From Pedobacter frigidisoli (lineage in GTDB: Bacteria; Bacteroidota; Bacteroidia; Sphingobacteriales; Sphingobacteriaceae), in contig NZ_SJSN01000005.1 of assembly GCF_004331675.1 (NCBI RefSeq), positions 248,001 to 312,000 of the forward strand: a stretch of DNA of 64,000 nt. The letters are read 5' to 3'. Positions within the stretch are counted from its first letter, which is position 1; each line of letters begins with the position of its first letter. Under the pieces are notes generated by a model. It saw nothing but the letters and a program-made list of their open reading frames with translations. It was not told where the DNA came from and did not search any database. This document shows positions 43,364 to 53,164 of this stretch, piece after piece. The translations under genes were made by a program, and so were the position numbers.

Positions 43364-44770
43364 TTATCCCTTACTAATCTTCAAGATCATCCCTGGCTGC
43401 AAGCCAGCTTTTGCCAAACGATTATCTCTTCTAATGCTCTGAACGGTTACACCATCAAATTTCTCTGCAATGGCAGAAAGTGTATCGCCGGTTTTGACCT
43501 TGTAACTTAAACATGATGCGGGCACCTTTAACGGTGTACGGTTTTTACCATAAATCTTCAGCTTTTGTCCAGGAACAATGGTTTTACTTTTCAATCCGTT
43601 CCATACCCGTAAATCCTGTACCTCTATTCCATACTTATTGGCAACTGCATTTAAGGTTTGCCCTGAGGTAACTTTGTGATAAACTACAGCTGTAGCAACC
43701 GATACCTTTTTAGCTTTAAGTTTGCGCAAATCACGAATATCATCGGTATTGGCCTGATAAACACGCATATCTACATCAACGTCATTATTATAAAGCACAT
43801 CATAAACACCAGCAAAATCAATATCCTTAAGCTTAGGCATAATGATTCTTTTAGGGGCATCTTCAGTTCCATTAACAATCTTTTTCTTGTAAGATGGGTT
43901 TAAGGCAAACATCGCTGATTCCTCGATGTTTAATGCTTTTGCTAAAGAAGCTAAAGAAACAAATCGATTGGTTTGTACGGTATCGGTTTTCAGGAACATA
44001 TTACAGGCTTGTGCTGTAATTTGGTGCTTTCCAGAATAATTCATCACATAAACAGCGGCAATAAAGGCCGGAACATAGTTTCTCGTCTCCTTTGGCAAAT
44101 ACTGTCTAATTTCCCAGAAATCGCTCGAGCCTGCTTTCGCCATTGCCCTAGTTACATTGCCCTTTCCACAGTTGTAAGCAGCAATCGCTAAAAGCCAATC
44201 GCCCAATTCTTCGTAGGCATCTCTAAAATATTGAGCTGCAGCATAACTCGCCTGAATAGGGTCTTTACGTTCATCAACAAAGTTATCCATCTTGAGGCCA
44301 TAAGCCTTACCAGTACCAAACATGAACTGCCAAATACCTGTTGCCCCAACTCTGGAAATAGCATGTGGATTCATTTGAGATTCTACAATCGTCAGGTATT
44401 TTATCTCCTGCGGGATATCAAAATCCTTTAAGGCCTTATCAAAAATGGGAAAATAGTAACTGGATAATCCGATCATTTTACCAAACATATCCTTGCGCTT
44501 GGCATAAATATCGATGTATTGCTGAACGTATTCGTTGTAGGGAAGCGGAACTGTTTTGGTAATGGAATCTAATCTAAGCTTGTAGATATAATTCTGGCTC
44601 ATCATCAACGGATTCTCTATAACTAGAGGCACTGCTGTAGTATCAGTATTGATGAAAATGTTATTTTGACTCTTTGGAAGACTATCGAGTTTTAAGATTT
44701 GTTGCGCAGAAGACGAGGAAGCAAATCCTAAAAAAGCACAAATAGAGGTAAAAAGTATTTTTTTAATCAT
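43364..44770 (-). CDS. Membrane-bound lytic transglycosylase (MltD-like) with two LysM domains
   Basis: This 468-residue exported protein (signal MIKKILFTSICAFLGFASSSSAQ, seen as a 22-residue leader) cleaves peptidoglycan. The SLT domain spans about 120-260, with the catalytic Glu in IVESQMNPHAISRVGATGIWQ and AIAAYNCGKGNV further on. Two C-terminal LysM modules (TSGQTLNAVANKYG..., KTGDTLSAIAEKFDG...) bind glycan. The organisation equals E. coli MltD without a clear lipobox. It stands 126 bp from gatA. Confidence 0.92.
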   Translation of the reverse strand: MIKKILFTSICAFLGFASSSSAQQILKLDSLPKSQNNIFINTDTTAVPLVIENPLMMSQNYIYKLRLDSITKTVPLPYNEYVQQYIDIYAKRKDMFGKMIGLSSYYFPIFDKALKDFDIPQEIKYLTIVESQMNPHAISRVGATGIWQFMFGTGKAYGLKMDNFVDERKDPIQASYAAAQYFRDAYEELGDWLLAIAAYNCGKGNVTRAMAKAGSSDFWEIRQYLPKETRNYVPAFIAAVYVMNYSGKHQITAQACNMFLKTDTVQTNRFVSLASLAKALNIEESAMFALNPSYKKKIVNGTEDAPKRIIMPKLKDIDFAGVYDVLYNNDVDVDMRVYQANTDDIRDLRKLKAKKVSVATAVVYHKVTSGQTLNAVANKYGIEVQDLRVWNGLKSKTIVPGQKLKIYGKNRTPLKVPASCLSYKVKTGDTLSAIAEKFDGVTVQSIRRDNRLAKAGLQPGMILKISKG

Positions 44771-44895
44771 GGGCTATTGGTTTTATTTTCGTTTCCATAT
44801 TTTGTTTATAACAAAACATCATATTTACCTTTTTTTCGTGAGAACACGAACCACGGCGAAACGAAATTATTAACACAGCTCAACCGAGCTAATGC

Positions 44896-46314
44896 CTATT
44901 TTAAAAATGCCTGAGAAAAAGCCAGAAGCTTATCTTCCTCAAAATGTTTGGCTGTAAATTGAATACTTAACGGCAAACCAGCTGAATTATTGCCTAATGG
45001 CAAGGCAATGGCTGGGTTACCGCTTAATGATGGCAGAACAGTAAAAATATCTGCCATATACATTACCAATGCATCCTGAACATTATCGCCAATTTTAAAT
45101 GCGGCTGTAGGTGCAACGGGAGATAATATTAAATCGTAATCTTCAAAAAGCGAGTCCATTCGCTCTCTTATTAATCTACGAACTTGTTGTGCTTTTTGGT
45201 AATAAGCATCGTAATATCCTGCACTTAAAACGAAAGTACCTAACAAAATTCGTTTCTTTACTTCCTCTCCAAAGCCTTCCGCTCTGGATAATTTATAAAG
45301 TTCTGTTAGTGATTTTGCATCAGTGTTTCTGTGTCCATAATGAACACCATCATAACGAGAGAGATTTGAGGAGGCTTCTGCCGTGGTTAAAATATAATAT
45401 GCAGGAACCAAGTAATCCAAAAGATCGAAAGAGACATATTCTACAACATGACCTTTCGATTTCAAATCCTCTATTGATTTTAGAATTGCGGTTTTAATCT
45501 CAGGATCAAGTGCATCGCTCTCAATCGTTTCCTTTAATACCGCTATTTTTTGTTTTTTATTTTCATTAAGGTGTTCGGGATAGTCTGGAACTGCCAAAGG
45601 CGAAACGGTAGAATCGTAATCATCTTCTCCAGCAAGAACCTGTAAAAGTAAGGCAGCGTCTTCTACTGAAGAAGTGATTGGCCCAACTTGATCAAAAGAA
45701 GAGGCATAAGCGATAACGCCATATCTGGAGATTCTTCCATAAGTAGGTTTTAATCCAATCTGACCACAAAATGCAGCTGGTTGTCTAACTGAACCGCCTG
45801 TATCAGTTCCCAAAGCTGATAAACACATATCTGCCTGAACGGCAACTGCAGAACCACCAGATGATCCACCTGGAACAAGGTCTGCGTTTGCGGCATTTTT
45901 TGCTGGACCGAAATATGAGGTTTCATTGGAACCGCCCATTGCAAATTCATCACAATTTAAACGGCCAATAATCACCGCATCTTCTTGTAATAATCGCTGA
46001 ACAACTGTAGAAGAATAAGGCGACACAAAGCCATCAAGCATTTTTGATGATGCTGTTACGATATGGTCTTTATAACAGATATTATCCTTAATACCAATTA
46101 CCATTCCAGCAAGTTTCCCCGCTGTACCATTTTCGATCTTTTGCTGTACCGCTTTTGCCTGAACTTCTGCCGAATAAAAAAACACCTCGTTGAATGCATT
46201 GAGGTGTTTGTTATCTTCAATTTGCTTAAAATAATAAGCCAATAAATCGGGTAAGGTTAAAGCTTTTTGCGAAATGAGCGTTTGTATCCCTTTAAGAGAG
46301 CTGTATTTCTTCAA
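44896..46314 (-). CDS. gatA: Glu-tRNA(Gln)/Asp-tRNA(Asn) amidotransferase subunit A
   Basis: This 472-residue amidase supplies ammonia for transamidation of mischarged tRNAs. The Ser-cisSer-Lys triad is visible: Lys in GIKDNICY, Ser pair in VPGGSSGGSAVAV and GTDTGGSVRQPAAFCG, and KPTYGRISRYGVIAYASSFDQVG after it. The start is a TTG at 46314; an in-frame TAA lies just upstream and no ATG is available. It follows two tatA genes by 18 bp on the same strand. GatB and GatC are not in the window. Confidence 0.95.
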   Translation of the reverse strand: MKKYSSLKGIQTLISQKALTLPDLLAYYFKQIEDNKHLNAFNEVFFYSAEVQAKAVQQKIENGTAGKLAGMVIGIKDNICYKDHIVTASSKMLDGFVSPYSSTVVQRLLQEDAVIIGRLNCDEFAMGGSNETSYFGPAKNAANADLVPGGSSGGSAVAVQADMCLSALGTDTGGSVRQPAAFCGQIGLKPTYGRISRYGVIAYASSFDQVGPITSSVEDAALLLQVLAGEDDYDSTVSPLAVPDYPEHLNENKKQKIAVLKETIESDALDPEIKTAILKSIEDLKSKGHVVEYVSFDLLDYLVPAYYILTTAEASSNLSRYDGVHYGHRNTDAKSLTELYKLSRAEGFGEEVKKRILLGTFVLSAGYYDAYYQKAQQVRRLIRERMDSLFEDYDLILSPVAPTAAFKIGDNVQDALVMYMADIFTVLPSLSGNPAIALPLGNNSAGLPLSIQFTAKHFEEDKLLAFSQAFLK

Positions 46315-46332
46315 AACTTAATATTATTTCAT

Positions 46333-46533
46333 TTAAACGGTTTTATCACGGTTCGAAGGATCTACTTGTTCCCCATCAACACCATCTTTACCATCTTTAA
46401 ATTCTTTAACTCCCTTGCCTAAACCACGCATAAGTTCAGGAATTTTTTTTCCACCAAATAATAACAGTACCACAACTGCGATAATGATAATTTCTGGCGT
46501 TCCAAGCATTGCTGCTATTGTTGTATTTAACAT
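46333..46533 (-). CDS. tatA: TatA/E family twin-arginine translocase subunit (short)
   Basis: This 66-residue protein has one N-terminal membrane helix ([22 protein letters not shown]) written with the TatA hinge F-G-x-K-K-I-P-E-L, then an amphipathic helix [13 protein letters not shown] and a short acidic tail. TatA oligomers form the pore for folded, Tat-signal proteins. It lies 11 bp after a second tatA-like gene and before gatA. A Tat client is encoded at 17462-18667. Confidence 0.9.
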   Translation of the reverse strand: MLNTTIAAMLGTPEIIIIAVVVLLLFGGKKIPELMRGLGKGVKEFKDGKDGVDGEQVDPSNRDKTV

Positions 46534-46544
46534 AACTTTTTTGT

Positions 46545-46931
46545 TTAAACTTTTTCTTTGTCAGTTATAATTTTTTCGTCGATGGGAGTGTCATGAGGAT
46601 AGGGAATATCAGAACCAGCATGTTGTTCTGCGGCTACCACAGGTGCATTTGGATCAATAATGGCAGTTTCCGTTGGATGATGATGTTCGTTATTATTGTT
46701 GGCAACTGTTTGCTCTGCTTCTTCCTTATCTAAATCCATCGCGTTTATATTTCTATGAATCTCACGTTTTACACCATCAGAGGCATCTTTAAATTCTCTT
46801 ATTCCTTTCCCTAAGCCCCTTGCTAATTCGGGTAATTTTTTACCTCCAAACAACAAAAGAACTACTACCAGTATGAGCACGATCTCTGATCCACCCATAT
46901 TTAAAAACTCTAATAACGTGCCTTGATACAT
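46545..46931 (-). CDS. TatA/E family twin-arginine translocase subunit with long tail
   Basis: This 128-residue protein has the same helix and hinge ([20 protein letters not shown] region, [16 protein letters not shown]) as its neighbour, followed by about 75 acidic, His/Asn-rich residues ([14 protein letters not shown]) that are probably disordered. I chose the ATG at 46931 over the GTG at 46934. Paired TatA paralogues are frequent in Bacteroidota. TatC is not nearby. Confidence 0.88.
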   Translation of the reverse strand: MYQGTLLEFLNMGGSEIVLILVVVLLLFGGKKLPELARGLGKGIREFKDASDGVKREIHRNINAMDLDKEEAEQTVANNNNEHHHPTETAIIDPNAPVVAAEQHAGSDIPYPHDTPIDEKIITDKEKV

Positions 46932-46977
46932 CACTAATCTATTTTATACAAATATAAACAATTTAAATCTGTGTTCT

Positions 46978-48285
46978 TTATTTACTAATCCAGGCCTCTG
47001 GATTTAAGATTGAGTTTCCTCTTCTGATTTGAAACTTCAAAATGGAATCATCTCCCGTATTGGCTACAACTCCAATGGTTTGCTTGGTATCAACAGAACT
47101 TCCTACACTAACATTAACCGACCTTAAATTCTGATAAACGGTAAAGTATTCTCCGTGATTGATTACCACTGCTGTTCTGCCCATAATGTTTTGAACCATT
47201 ACAACTTTTCCAGAGAATATTGCCCTAACGGCAGAGCCGTCGGCAGTGGTAATATCAACTCCATCATTCGTATAACTTGCCTGATCAACCTTATGTAATC
47301 CAAATCGTTCGGTTATAGAACCATTGGCAACTGGCCACGGTAATTTTCCCCTATTATTTTCAAATCCTGCAGATAATCTTGCTGCTTCCGGTGTTGCAGT
47401 AAGTAGCTCACTGGTAGTTTTAGCTTTTACAGCAGCTACAGTTGGGGCCGTTGGCGCAGGCCTGTTTTCAGCTTTTGCTTTTTCTGCTGCCGCCCTTGCT
47501 TCTGCAGCGGCTTTTGCAGCAGCAATTCTCGCTTCTTCCAAAGCTTTTCTTCTTGCTGCCTCTATCGCTCTTGCAATGGCAGCATTAATTGCGGCATTTA
47601 TCTGCGCTTGTTGTTTTTTACGTGAAGCTATATCCTGCTTAAACTGTTTCTCTTGCTTTGTAAGGTTATTTAACGCTGCTGCCTGCTGGCTTTTATCTTT
47701 GCCTAAACGCTCTCTTTCTCTTTCTTGCTCTCTCAAAAGATCACTCTTTTCTCTTAAGGTTCTATCCAAAACCTTGATCTTTCCATTTAGATCTTGTTGT
47801 GTATTTTCGATATAACCAGCCTGTTTTTTACGGTACTGGCTAAATTGCTGTAAATATTTTATGCGTTTGTAAGCTTGGTTAAAATCCTTGGCCGCAAATA
47901 CAAACATCATTTTATCGTAGGAGTTTCTGTTGCGTTGTGCAAAACGTATCATCCCAGCATATTCCTTTTTAAGGTCGCCCAACTGACCTTGCAACGTATG
48001 TACGGTATTTGTGTTCTGAGAGATTTGGTTATCGAGGTTTTTTATTTCGGAATTGATGGTTCCAATCTTATCCTGACGCAATCTTATTTGCGCATTTATA
48101 CCATTAATTTGTTGTAAGGTAAGTTTCTTACCGCTTGCTGTTTTACTTAGATTCTTCTGTAGCTGCTCAATTTCACGTTGTATAGCTTCTTTCTTTCTTC
48201 TAAGTTGAGCTTCAGTTTGCTGTGCCACTGCCGAAAAGGCAAAGGCCATAAAAACCAAGATAAATACGAATTTGTGTAGCTTCAT
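46978..48285 (-). CDS. EnvC-like murein hydrolase activator (M23 fold)
   Basis: This 435-residue exported protein has a signal peptide (MKLHKFVFILVFMAFAFSAVAQ), a long coiled coil from about 22 to 250 with an Ala/Lys/Glu-rich segment, and a C-terminal LytM/M23 domain (PWPVANGSITERFGLH, NDGVDITTADGSAVRA, VVINHGEYFTVYQNL). The metal-binding H-x-x-x-D of active M23 enzymes is replaced (FGLHKVD... then GVDI without HxH; the last motif reads Y-Q-N-L instead of H-L/Y-x-H-L), which fits an amidase activator like EnvC rather than an active peptidase. It ends a cell-envelope cluster. Confidence 0.88.
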   Translation of the reverse strand: MKLHKFVFILVFMAFAFSAVAQQTEAQLRRKKEAIQREIEQLQKNLSKTASGKKLTLQQINGINAQIRLRQDKIGTINSEIKNLDNQISQNTNTVHTLQGQLGDLKKEYAGMIRFAQRNRNSYDKMMFVFAAKDFNQAYKRIKYLQQFSQYRKKQAGYIENTQQDLNGKIKVLDRTLREKSDLLREQERERERLGKDKSQQAAALNNLTKQEKQFKQDIASRKKQQAQINAAINAAIARAIEAARRKALEEARIAAAKAAAEARAAAEKAKAENRPAPTAPTVAAVKAKTTSELLTATPEAARLSAGFENNRGKLPWPVANGSITERFGLHKVDQASYTNDGVDITTADGSAVRAIFSGKVVMVQNIMGRTAVVINHGEYFTVYQNLRSVNVSVGSSVDTKQTIGVVANTGDDSILKFQIRRGNSILNPEAWISK

Positions 48286-48477
48286 TAAGCCAAAAGTATA
48301 AAAATTTTATAGTAAAAAATATTAAAATCGAGATACCAAAGCCATAATCGCCTAGCGCAGAACCATCTTCACCCAATCTTCATGGATAGGATGAAGGCAA
48401 CATTGCTCGCAACCTTATTTCTCAAATGGGGGTTTATCCTAATTAGCCTCCAATTAGCACAGCTATACTTGGTTATA

Positions 48478-48545
48478 TAAACCCGGTAGCAGCGGTTCCG
48501 ATTTTTCTATCGGAAGTAGCGGAAAACAGGACTTGAAGTGCCTTG
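48478..48545. repeat. Intergenic hairpin element, partial copy
   Basis: Contains TTCCGATTTTTCTATCGGAA (48498-48517), a perfect-arm hairpin, then GTAGCGGAAAACAGGACTTGAAG. The core resembles the reverse-oriented element near 7762-7776 and loosely the ones at 32677 and 57112. Confidence 0.5.
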
Positions 48546-48583
48546 AAAAACTGAACGTTGTTTTACAGAAAAATAAATTTTTA

Positions 48584-49375
48584 TTAGTTCGCTTGCGTAA
48601 ATCTCTTTGGAACACTAAACGGAAAATCTACCGGAACATTGCCATCAATTTTTACAAACTGCATATCGATATTGATTTTTTTAGCACCCGAAAGGGTATT
48701 GATATTTAAGGCCCCTGGAAAAAGCGATTCGTCTAATTTTTGGTAATCAGTATAAGCTACCTTTAAAGCCTGACCGTTTTTGGAATCGTTAAGATTGGTT
48801 TCGGCAACCTTGAGAAGTGTATTGAATAGCATGCGATAATCGAGTTCTTGCTTACTTCCAGAAACTACCCAAACACCATTTTCCTGTTTAACATTTGATT
48901 GTGGAGTTAAGAATTCGCCCATTGCATTTCCTGTTAAAATAGCTTGCAACGTATTAAAATTAACCTGCTTATTAGTGAAATTATAAACATAACTAAATGG
49001 CTTACTAACATATACGCTTTTTAGCCGATTGATAATCTTAATGCTATCTGGAGTAATTAAAGCCCTTGCAACCTCGGCCATTCCGCCCAAAGCGGTAATA
49101 CTAACCCAAATCGTTTCCTTATCTTTCATACGAAAGTTCATGGTTACCTCATTGGCATCACCAGAAATATCTAACGTTGCTTTTGCCTTTAACGAAAGGG
49201 TATTAAATTTAAGCTGTTTACTATTTAATAAGGTTAGGGCCTCAGTTTTAGAGTTATCGGTCTTGGTTTCTGTTTTGGTTGGAGGAGCCACAACGATTTC
49301 TTTTTTGGGCTTACAGGCAGATACAAAAATTACTGCTCCAAGTACCAATACGCTATTTAAAATATTTCTTTTCAT
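48584..49375 (-). CDS. DUF4292 lipoprotein
   Basis: This 263-residue protein starts MKRNILNSVLVLGAVIFVSAC, a lipoprotein signal with Cys21. The mature part has the DUF4292 pattern: FNTLSLKAKATLDISGD, NFRMKDKETIWVSITALGG, G-x-A-R-x-L-I-T-P-D-S-I-K and the conserved SFSVP-like end (PFSVPKRF). The fold resembles LolA/LolB-type outer-membrane lipoprotein carriers; role unproven. Its start overlaps the end of the TPR gene by 23 bp, so the two are translationally coupled. Confidence 0.88.
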   Translation of the reverse strand: MKRNILNSVLVLGAVIFVSACKPKKEIVVAPPTKTETKTDNSKTEALTLLNSKQLKFNTLSLKAKATLDISGDANEVTMNFRMKDKETIWVSITALGGMAEVARALITPDSIKIINRLKSVYVSKPFSYVYNFTNKQVNFNTLQAILTGNAMGEFLTPQSNVKQENGVWVVSGSKQELDYRMLFNTLLKVAETNLNDSKNGQALKVAYTDYQKLDESLFPGALNINTLSGAKKINIDMQFVKIDGNVPVDFPFSVPKRFTQAN

Positions 49376-51044
49376 TAATTTTTTTGTTTAAAACCGCTGA
49401 TTCATTTCCGGCCTCTTTTGCCTTTCTCCATTGTATTAAGGCCGCGTCTTTTTCACCTTTTTGGTATAAGATATCGCCATAATGCTCCAAGTAAACACCA
49501 CTGTTACCATTATTGTTTTGCAGTGCCTTTTCTACCCATGTCTTGGCCAAATCATACTTTTGCTGCTTAAACAAAATGAATGCATAAGTATCAGTTACTG
49601 AAGAGTTATTGGGCATTGCATTCGCCGCAGTTTCGGCATATTTTGCGGCTTTGGCTAAATCGTCATTCCTTAATGCCAAGTAGTAGGCATAATTATTCAT
49701 GATAAGGTAATTGTCTGGCTCAATAGCAATTGCTTTCTCAAATGCAAGCTTTGCTTGCGCAAAGTTATTCTGATTAATGTAAATATCGCCCTGTAAAGCG
49801 TAAACCTGGGCCTGTAAACTTTTATTATCTACATCCAGCTGCAAAGCCATTTTCAAATTACTTTGTGCGTTTTCTAGCTTGCCCGTTTTATATTGAGCAT
49901 AGGCCATGTGGTAATATAAGCTAGCTTGATTGGGGTAGATTGTTAAGGCCTCATCGCCTACTTTAACAGCTTCTTCATAATGCCCAATTAAGGTTTGGAT
50001 GTTAATTACCTGTTCCCAAATTACATAAACCTGCTCGTTAAGCTTCAATGCGGCTTGATATTGAGCCAAGGCTTCCTTCAGTTTATTTTGCTGATAGAGA
50101 ACATCGCCATAAAGTGCCAAGGCCTTTGCATCATTCGGATTATTTTCTGCGACAAGTTTACTTAGCTCAGTTACATTTTTGGCAACAACTGGCTGGTTTA
50201 GTTTTGAAAATAATGCCGCAATAATTTTTACCTTTTCTGTTAATGGCATATCCGCACTGGCAAAAGCAAGTTTCAGAGAGGCAAAAGCAGCATCATCATT
50301 CTTTTGCTTTCGATAAATATCTGCCAATGCCAGGTTAATTTCGAAATTACTTGGATCCAATAGTTGCGCCTTTATCAAAACCTTTAAAGCCTCTTGATCA
50401 TTCCCTTTCTGCAAGAGTAAACCCGCAGCGTATAGATAATTTTTTATGTCTGCCTGGTTTCCCTCCAATAGCTTTACGATATCACTTTCTGTTGCGCTAC
50501 CGTTTGATTGAAGTCGTTTTTTAGCGGTTAGCAATGCCCTAGACTCACCAAATTTCTCTTGGATTTGGTCGTAGGTTTTCTTTGCTTCATCTACCTTATC
50601 AGATAAGAAAAGTGCATTTGCCTTATCGAAATAATAGGCATCGTTTTCTGGCTCGATACGTATTAACTGATTAAAAACCTCTACAAGTTCGGGCATTTTA
50701 TTGGTTCGTTTGTAAACCTCACTAAGCAATCGATAATACCATTGATTATTGGCATTGAGGTTAATCGCATGTTTAATGTTTTGTTCTGCCTCTGGTAATT
50801 TATCCAAACGAAGATTAGCATTTGCCAATTCGAAATAAGCCGCATGATTATTGGGATCTAAACCTACAATCTTGTTAAAGTTAGTTGAGGCCACCACATA
50901 ATTTTCAGACATTTTTTCTCGCAGCCCAGCAAAAAACAATTGCTTAACCATATTGCTATCCCTACTGGCAGCAGAAACAACAGGCGTTTGTCCCGATGCT
51001 TTCAAGCTCAGTGTAAGTAATGCAAGAAATACATATTTTTTCAT
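49353..51044 (-). CDS. Exported tetratricopeptide-repeat protein
   Basis: This 563-residue protein has a signal peptide (MKKYVFLALLTLSLKASGQ) and about a dozen TPR units through its length (for example AAYFELANANLRLDKLPEAE, ALYGDVLYQQNKLKEALAQY, LYYHMAYAQYKTGKLENAQ). It should be a periplasmic scaffold. It lies between dut (53 bp upstream) and the DUF4292 lipoprotein gene (23 bp overlap), an order often seen in Bacteroidota, which suggests an envelope role with that lipoprotein. Confidence 0.88.
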   Translation of the reverse strand: MKKYVFLALLTLSLKASGQTPVVSAASRDSNMVKQLFFAGLREKMSENYVVASTNFNKIVGLDPNNHAAYFELANANLRLDKLPEAEQNIKHAINLNANNQWYYRLLSEVYKRTNKMPELVEVFNQLIRIEPENDAYYFDKANALFLSDKVDEAKKTYDQIQEKFGESRALLTAKKRLQSNGSATESDIVKLLEGNQADIKNYLYAAGLLLQKGNDQEALKVLIKAQLLDPSNFEINLALADIYRKQKNDDAAFASLKLAFASADMPLTEKVKIIAALFSKLNQPVVAKNVTELSKLVAENNPNDAKALALYGDVLYQQNKLKEALAQYQAALKLNEQVYVIWEQVINIQTLIGHYEEAVKVGDEALTIYPNQASLYYHMAYAQYKTGKLENAQSNLKMALQLDVDNKSLQAQVYALQGDIYINQNNFAQAKLAFEKAIAIEPDNYLIMNNYAYYLALRNDDLAKAAKYAETAANAMPNNSSVTDTYAFILFKQQKYDLAKTWVEKALQNNNGNSGVYLEHYGDILYQKGEKDAALIQWRKAKEAGNESAVLNKKINEKKYFK

Positions 51045-51097
51045 TTCTTAAAAATTTGCCATGATGGACTCAATACTTCCAACTGAGGACTCCAAAC

Positions 51098-51529
51098 TTA
51101 TTTCCCTGTATGTCCGTAACCGCCCTCACCTCTACCTGTTTCGCCAAGTGCCTCAACTACTTGCCAAACAACAGTTTCGTGTTTAGCAATAACCATTTGG
51201 GCAATCCTATCTCCATTAACGATTTTGAAAACAGTATCTGATAAATTTACCAATAAAACTTTAAGTTCACCACGGTAATCAGCATCAATTGTTCCAGGAG
51301 AATTTACAATGCTGATGCCATGTTTGTAAGCCAAACCACTTCTTGGTCTTATTTGAGCTTCGTAACCTATGGGTAATTCGATGAATAAGCCCGTTGCAAC
51401 CAGTATCCGTTGTAAAGGTTTCAAAATAATTTCTTCTGTAATTGACGCCCTCAAATCCATTCCAGCCGCATGTGCGGTTTCATATTGTGGCAAAGGATGT
51501 TCGGATTTATTAATAATCTTGATGTTCAT
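51098..51529 (-). CDS. dut: dUTP diphosphatase
   Basis: This 143-residue trimeric enzyme hydrolyses dUTP to dUMP. All five motifs are visible: AAGMDLRA (1), [10 protein letters not shown] (2), [13 protein letters not shown] (3), GDRIAQMVI (4) and the Gly-rich C-terminal [12 protein letters not shown] (5, usually RGxGGFGSTG). The length is normal. It lies in a long minus-strand run between the flippase and the TPR genes. Confidence 0.96.
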   Translation of the reverse strand: MNIKIINKSEHPLPQYETAHAAGMDLRASITEEIILKPLQRILVATGLFIELPIGYEAQIRPRSGLAYKHGISIVNSPGTIDADYRGELKVLLVNLSDTVFKIVNGDRIAQMVIAKHETVVWQVVEALGETGRGEGGYGHTGK

Positions 51530-51603
51530 TTTTTGGTTGATAGTTGATAGTCTATGGTTAGTGACCCAAATTCAAAAAGGCTATATCGTAAGTGAGATAA
51601 TTT

Positions 51604-53085
51604 CTACCGTTTCAGTAACTTCATTAAATCTTTCTTTTCGAAATATGCAATTCCTGCAACGAAAGCAACTAACATTGCATTGCCGATGTAAATGTTTTTA
51701 TTAAAGATAAAAAATGAAGTGAAGACAATTAAAACTGAAATGATTAAATATGCTAAAATCTTTTTCAGGTTATAAGGAATTGGATAATATTTCTGTCCGA
51801 GGATGTACGAAATGACCATCATTGTACTATATGTAGCCATCGAAACCCAAGCCGAGCCCATATAGCTGTACCTCGGAATAAGCACTAAGTTAAACACAAT
51901 TGTGATAACAGCACCAACTAAGGATATATACAACCCGAAGCGGGTTTGATCTGAAAGGCGGTACCAGATAGATAAATTCATATAAATACCCAAACAAACG
52001 TAACCGAAAAGCAAGTATGGTATAGCTGGTAGCCCTACCCAAACCTCGTTGTGGATTTTATTTCCAATGAAATATTTCAATATTTCGATATTGGCAATTA
52101 ACGCTACAAATAAAATGGAAAGTGCAATTACAAAATACTGCAAGATTGTTGCATAGGTTTGCTTTGCATTAACATTTTTGGCGTGGCTGAAAAAGAATGG
52201 TTCGGCACCTAGCCTAAAAGCCATATTAAATATGCTGATGAAAATGGCAATCTTACAAACAGCTCCATAAATACCAACTTGAGCCTCTGTAGAAAACCTA
52301 TCCAACAATAATTTATCCAAATTTTCATTAAGCATGAAAGAAAGATTTGCCACCAATACCGGCCAACTATAGGAAAGCATTGTCTTAAACATTTCCTTAT
52401 CAAACTTAAACTGAACTTTCAAAAATTCAGGAATTAGCAGGATAAAAGTGAAAGCGCTGGCTGTTAAATTGGCGATAAAAACGTACCCTATCCAACTCTC
52501 TCGAAACCAGATTACAAAGAAATTTGCTGTAGGTAAATTATTTTTGATGATGTATGGAACAACATAGATAAAAAATAAGCTGACAGAAACGTAGGTAAAT
52601 ACATTAATAAACTTGATTAAGCTGTACCTAAAGGGCTTTCCATCTGCCCTTATTTTGGCAAATGGTATTACACATATCGCATCGGCAAACAATAGCCAAT
52701 AAAAATATTGTACGTATCTTTTCTGATCCTGATAATGAGACATGTCATTATTTAAAAGCCATTTTGTTATTGGCGCAGTAAATACCAGGCCGGTTATCAA
52801 AACCAGTGTGGAAATAAAAGCTACAATGAGGAATGAATTGTTATAAACCTGCTGTTTTTTATCTTCGTGTTTGTTAAGGTAACGGAAAAAAGTAGTTTCC
52901 ATCCCGAAAGCCAAAACAGCATTTATTAAAGATGCATAACTATACATCTTTGTAAAAATACCATACGCAGCAGCTGCATAGGTTCTTAAGAAGATTGGGG
53001 TAAGGATAAAGTTTAATAACCGCGAAACTATGGTACTGATACCATAAACCATTGTTTGCCCAAGAAACTTTTTATATACAGACAT
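51604..53085 (-). CDS. Polysaccharide/lipid flippase (MOP superfamily, Wzx-like)
   Basis: This 493-residue inner-membrane protein has about 14 hydrophobic helices. It begins VYKKFLGQTMVYGISTIVSRLLNFILTPI in overlapping parts and contains the MATE/Wzx features YGIFTKMYSYASLINAVLAFG and SMNEN-type loop 'SFMLNENLDKLLLDRF'. Such proteins move lipid-linked sugars across the membrane. No glycosyltransferase genes flank it, so the cargo is open; MurJ function cannot be excluded but the sequence is more Wzx-like. Confidence 0.88.
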   Translation of the reverse strand: MSVYKKFLGQTMVYGISTIVSRLLNFILTPIFLRTYAAAAYGIFTKMYSYASLINAVLAFGMETTFFRYLNKHEDKKQQVYNNSFLIVAFISTLVLITGLVFTAPITKWLLNNDMSHYQDQKRYVQYFYWLLFADAICVIPFAKIRADGKPFRYSLIKFINVFTYVSVSLFFIYVVPYIIKNNLPTANFFVIWFRESWIGYVFIANLTASAFTFILLIPEFLKVQFKFDKEMFKTMLSYSWPVLVANLSFMLNENLDKLLLDRFSTEAQVGIYGAVCKIAIFISIFNMAFRLGAEPFFFSHAKNVNAKQTYATILQYFVIALSILFVALIANIEILKYFIGNKIHNEVWVGLPAIPYLLFGYVCLGIYMNLSIWYRLSDQTRFGLYISLVGAVITIVFNLVLIPRYSYMGSAWVSMATYSTMMVISYILGQKYYPIPYNLKKILAYLIISVLIVFTSFFIFNKNIYIGNAMLVAFVAGIAYFEKKDLMKLLKR

Positions 53086-53164
53086 TTAATATCGAGATAA
53101 AAGTATCAGGTATCAAGATTTTAGCCAACAGATAAACAGTTCTGCTGCTTGATACTCACACTTA

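Noticed and set aside
47324..47815. A 163-residue plus-strand frame rich in Ala and Ser.
   Set aside because: It is antisense to the Ala/Lys-rich coiled coil of the EnvC-like gene; its composition is a by-product of that codon use and it lacks any family pattern.
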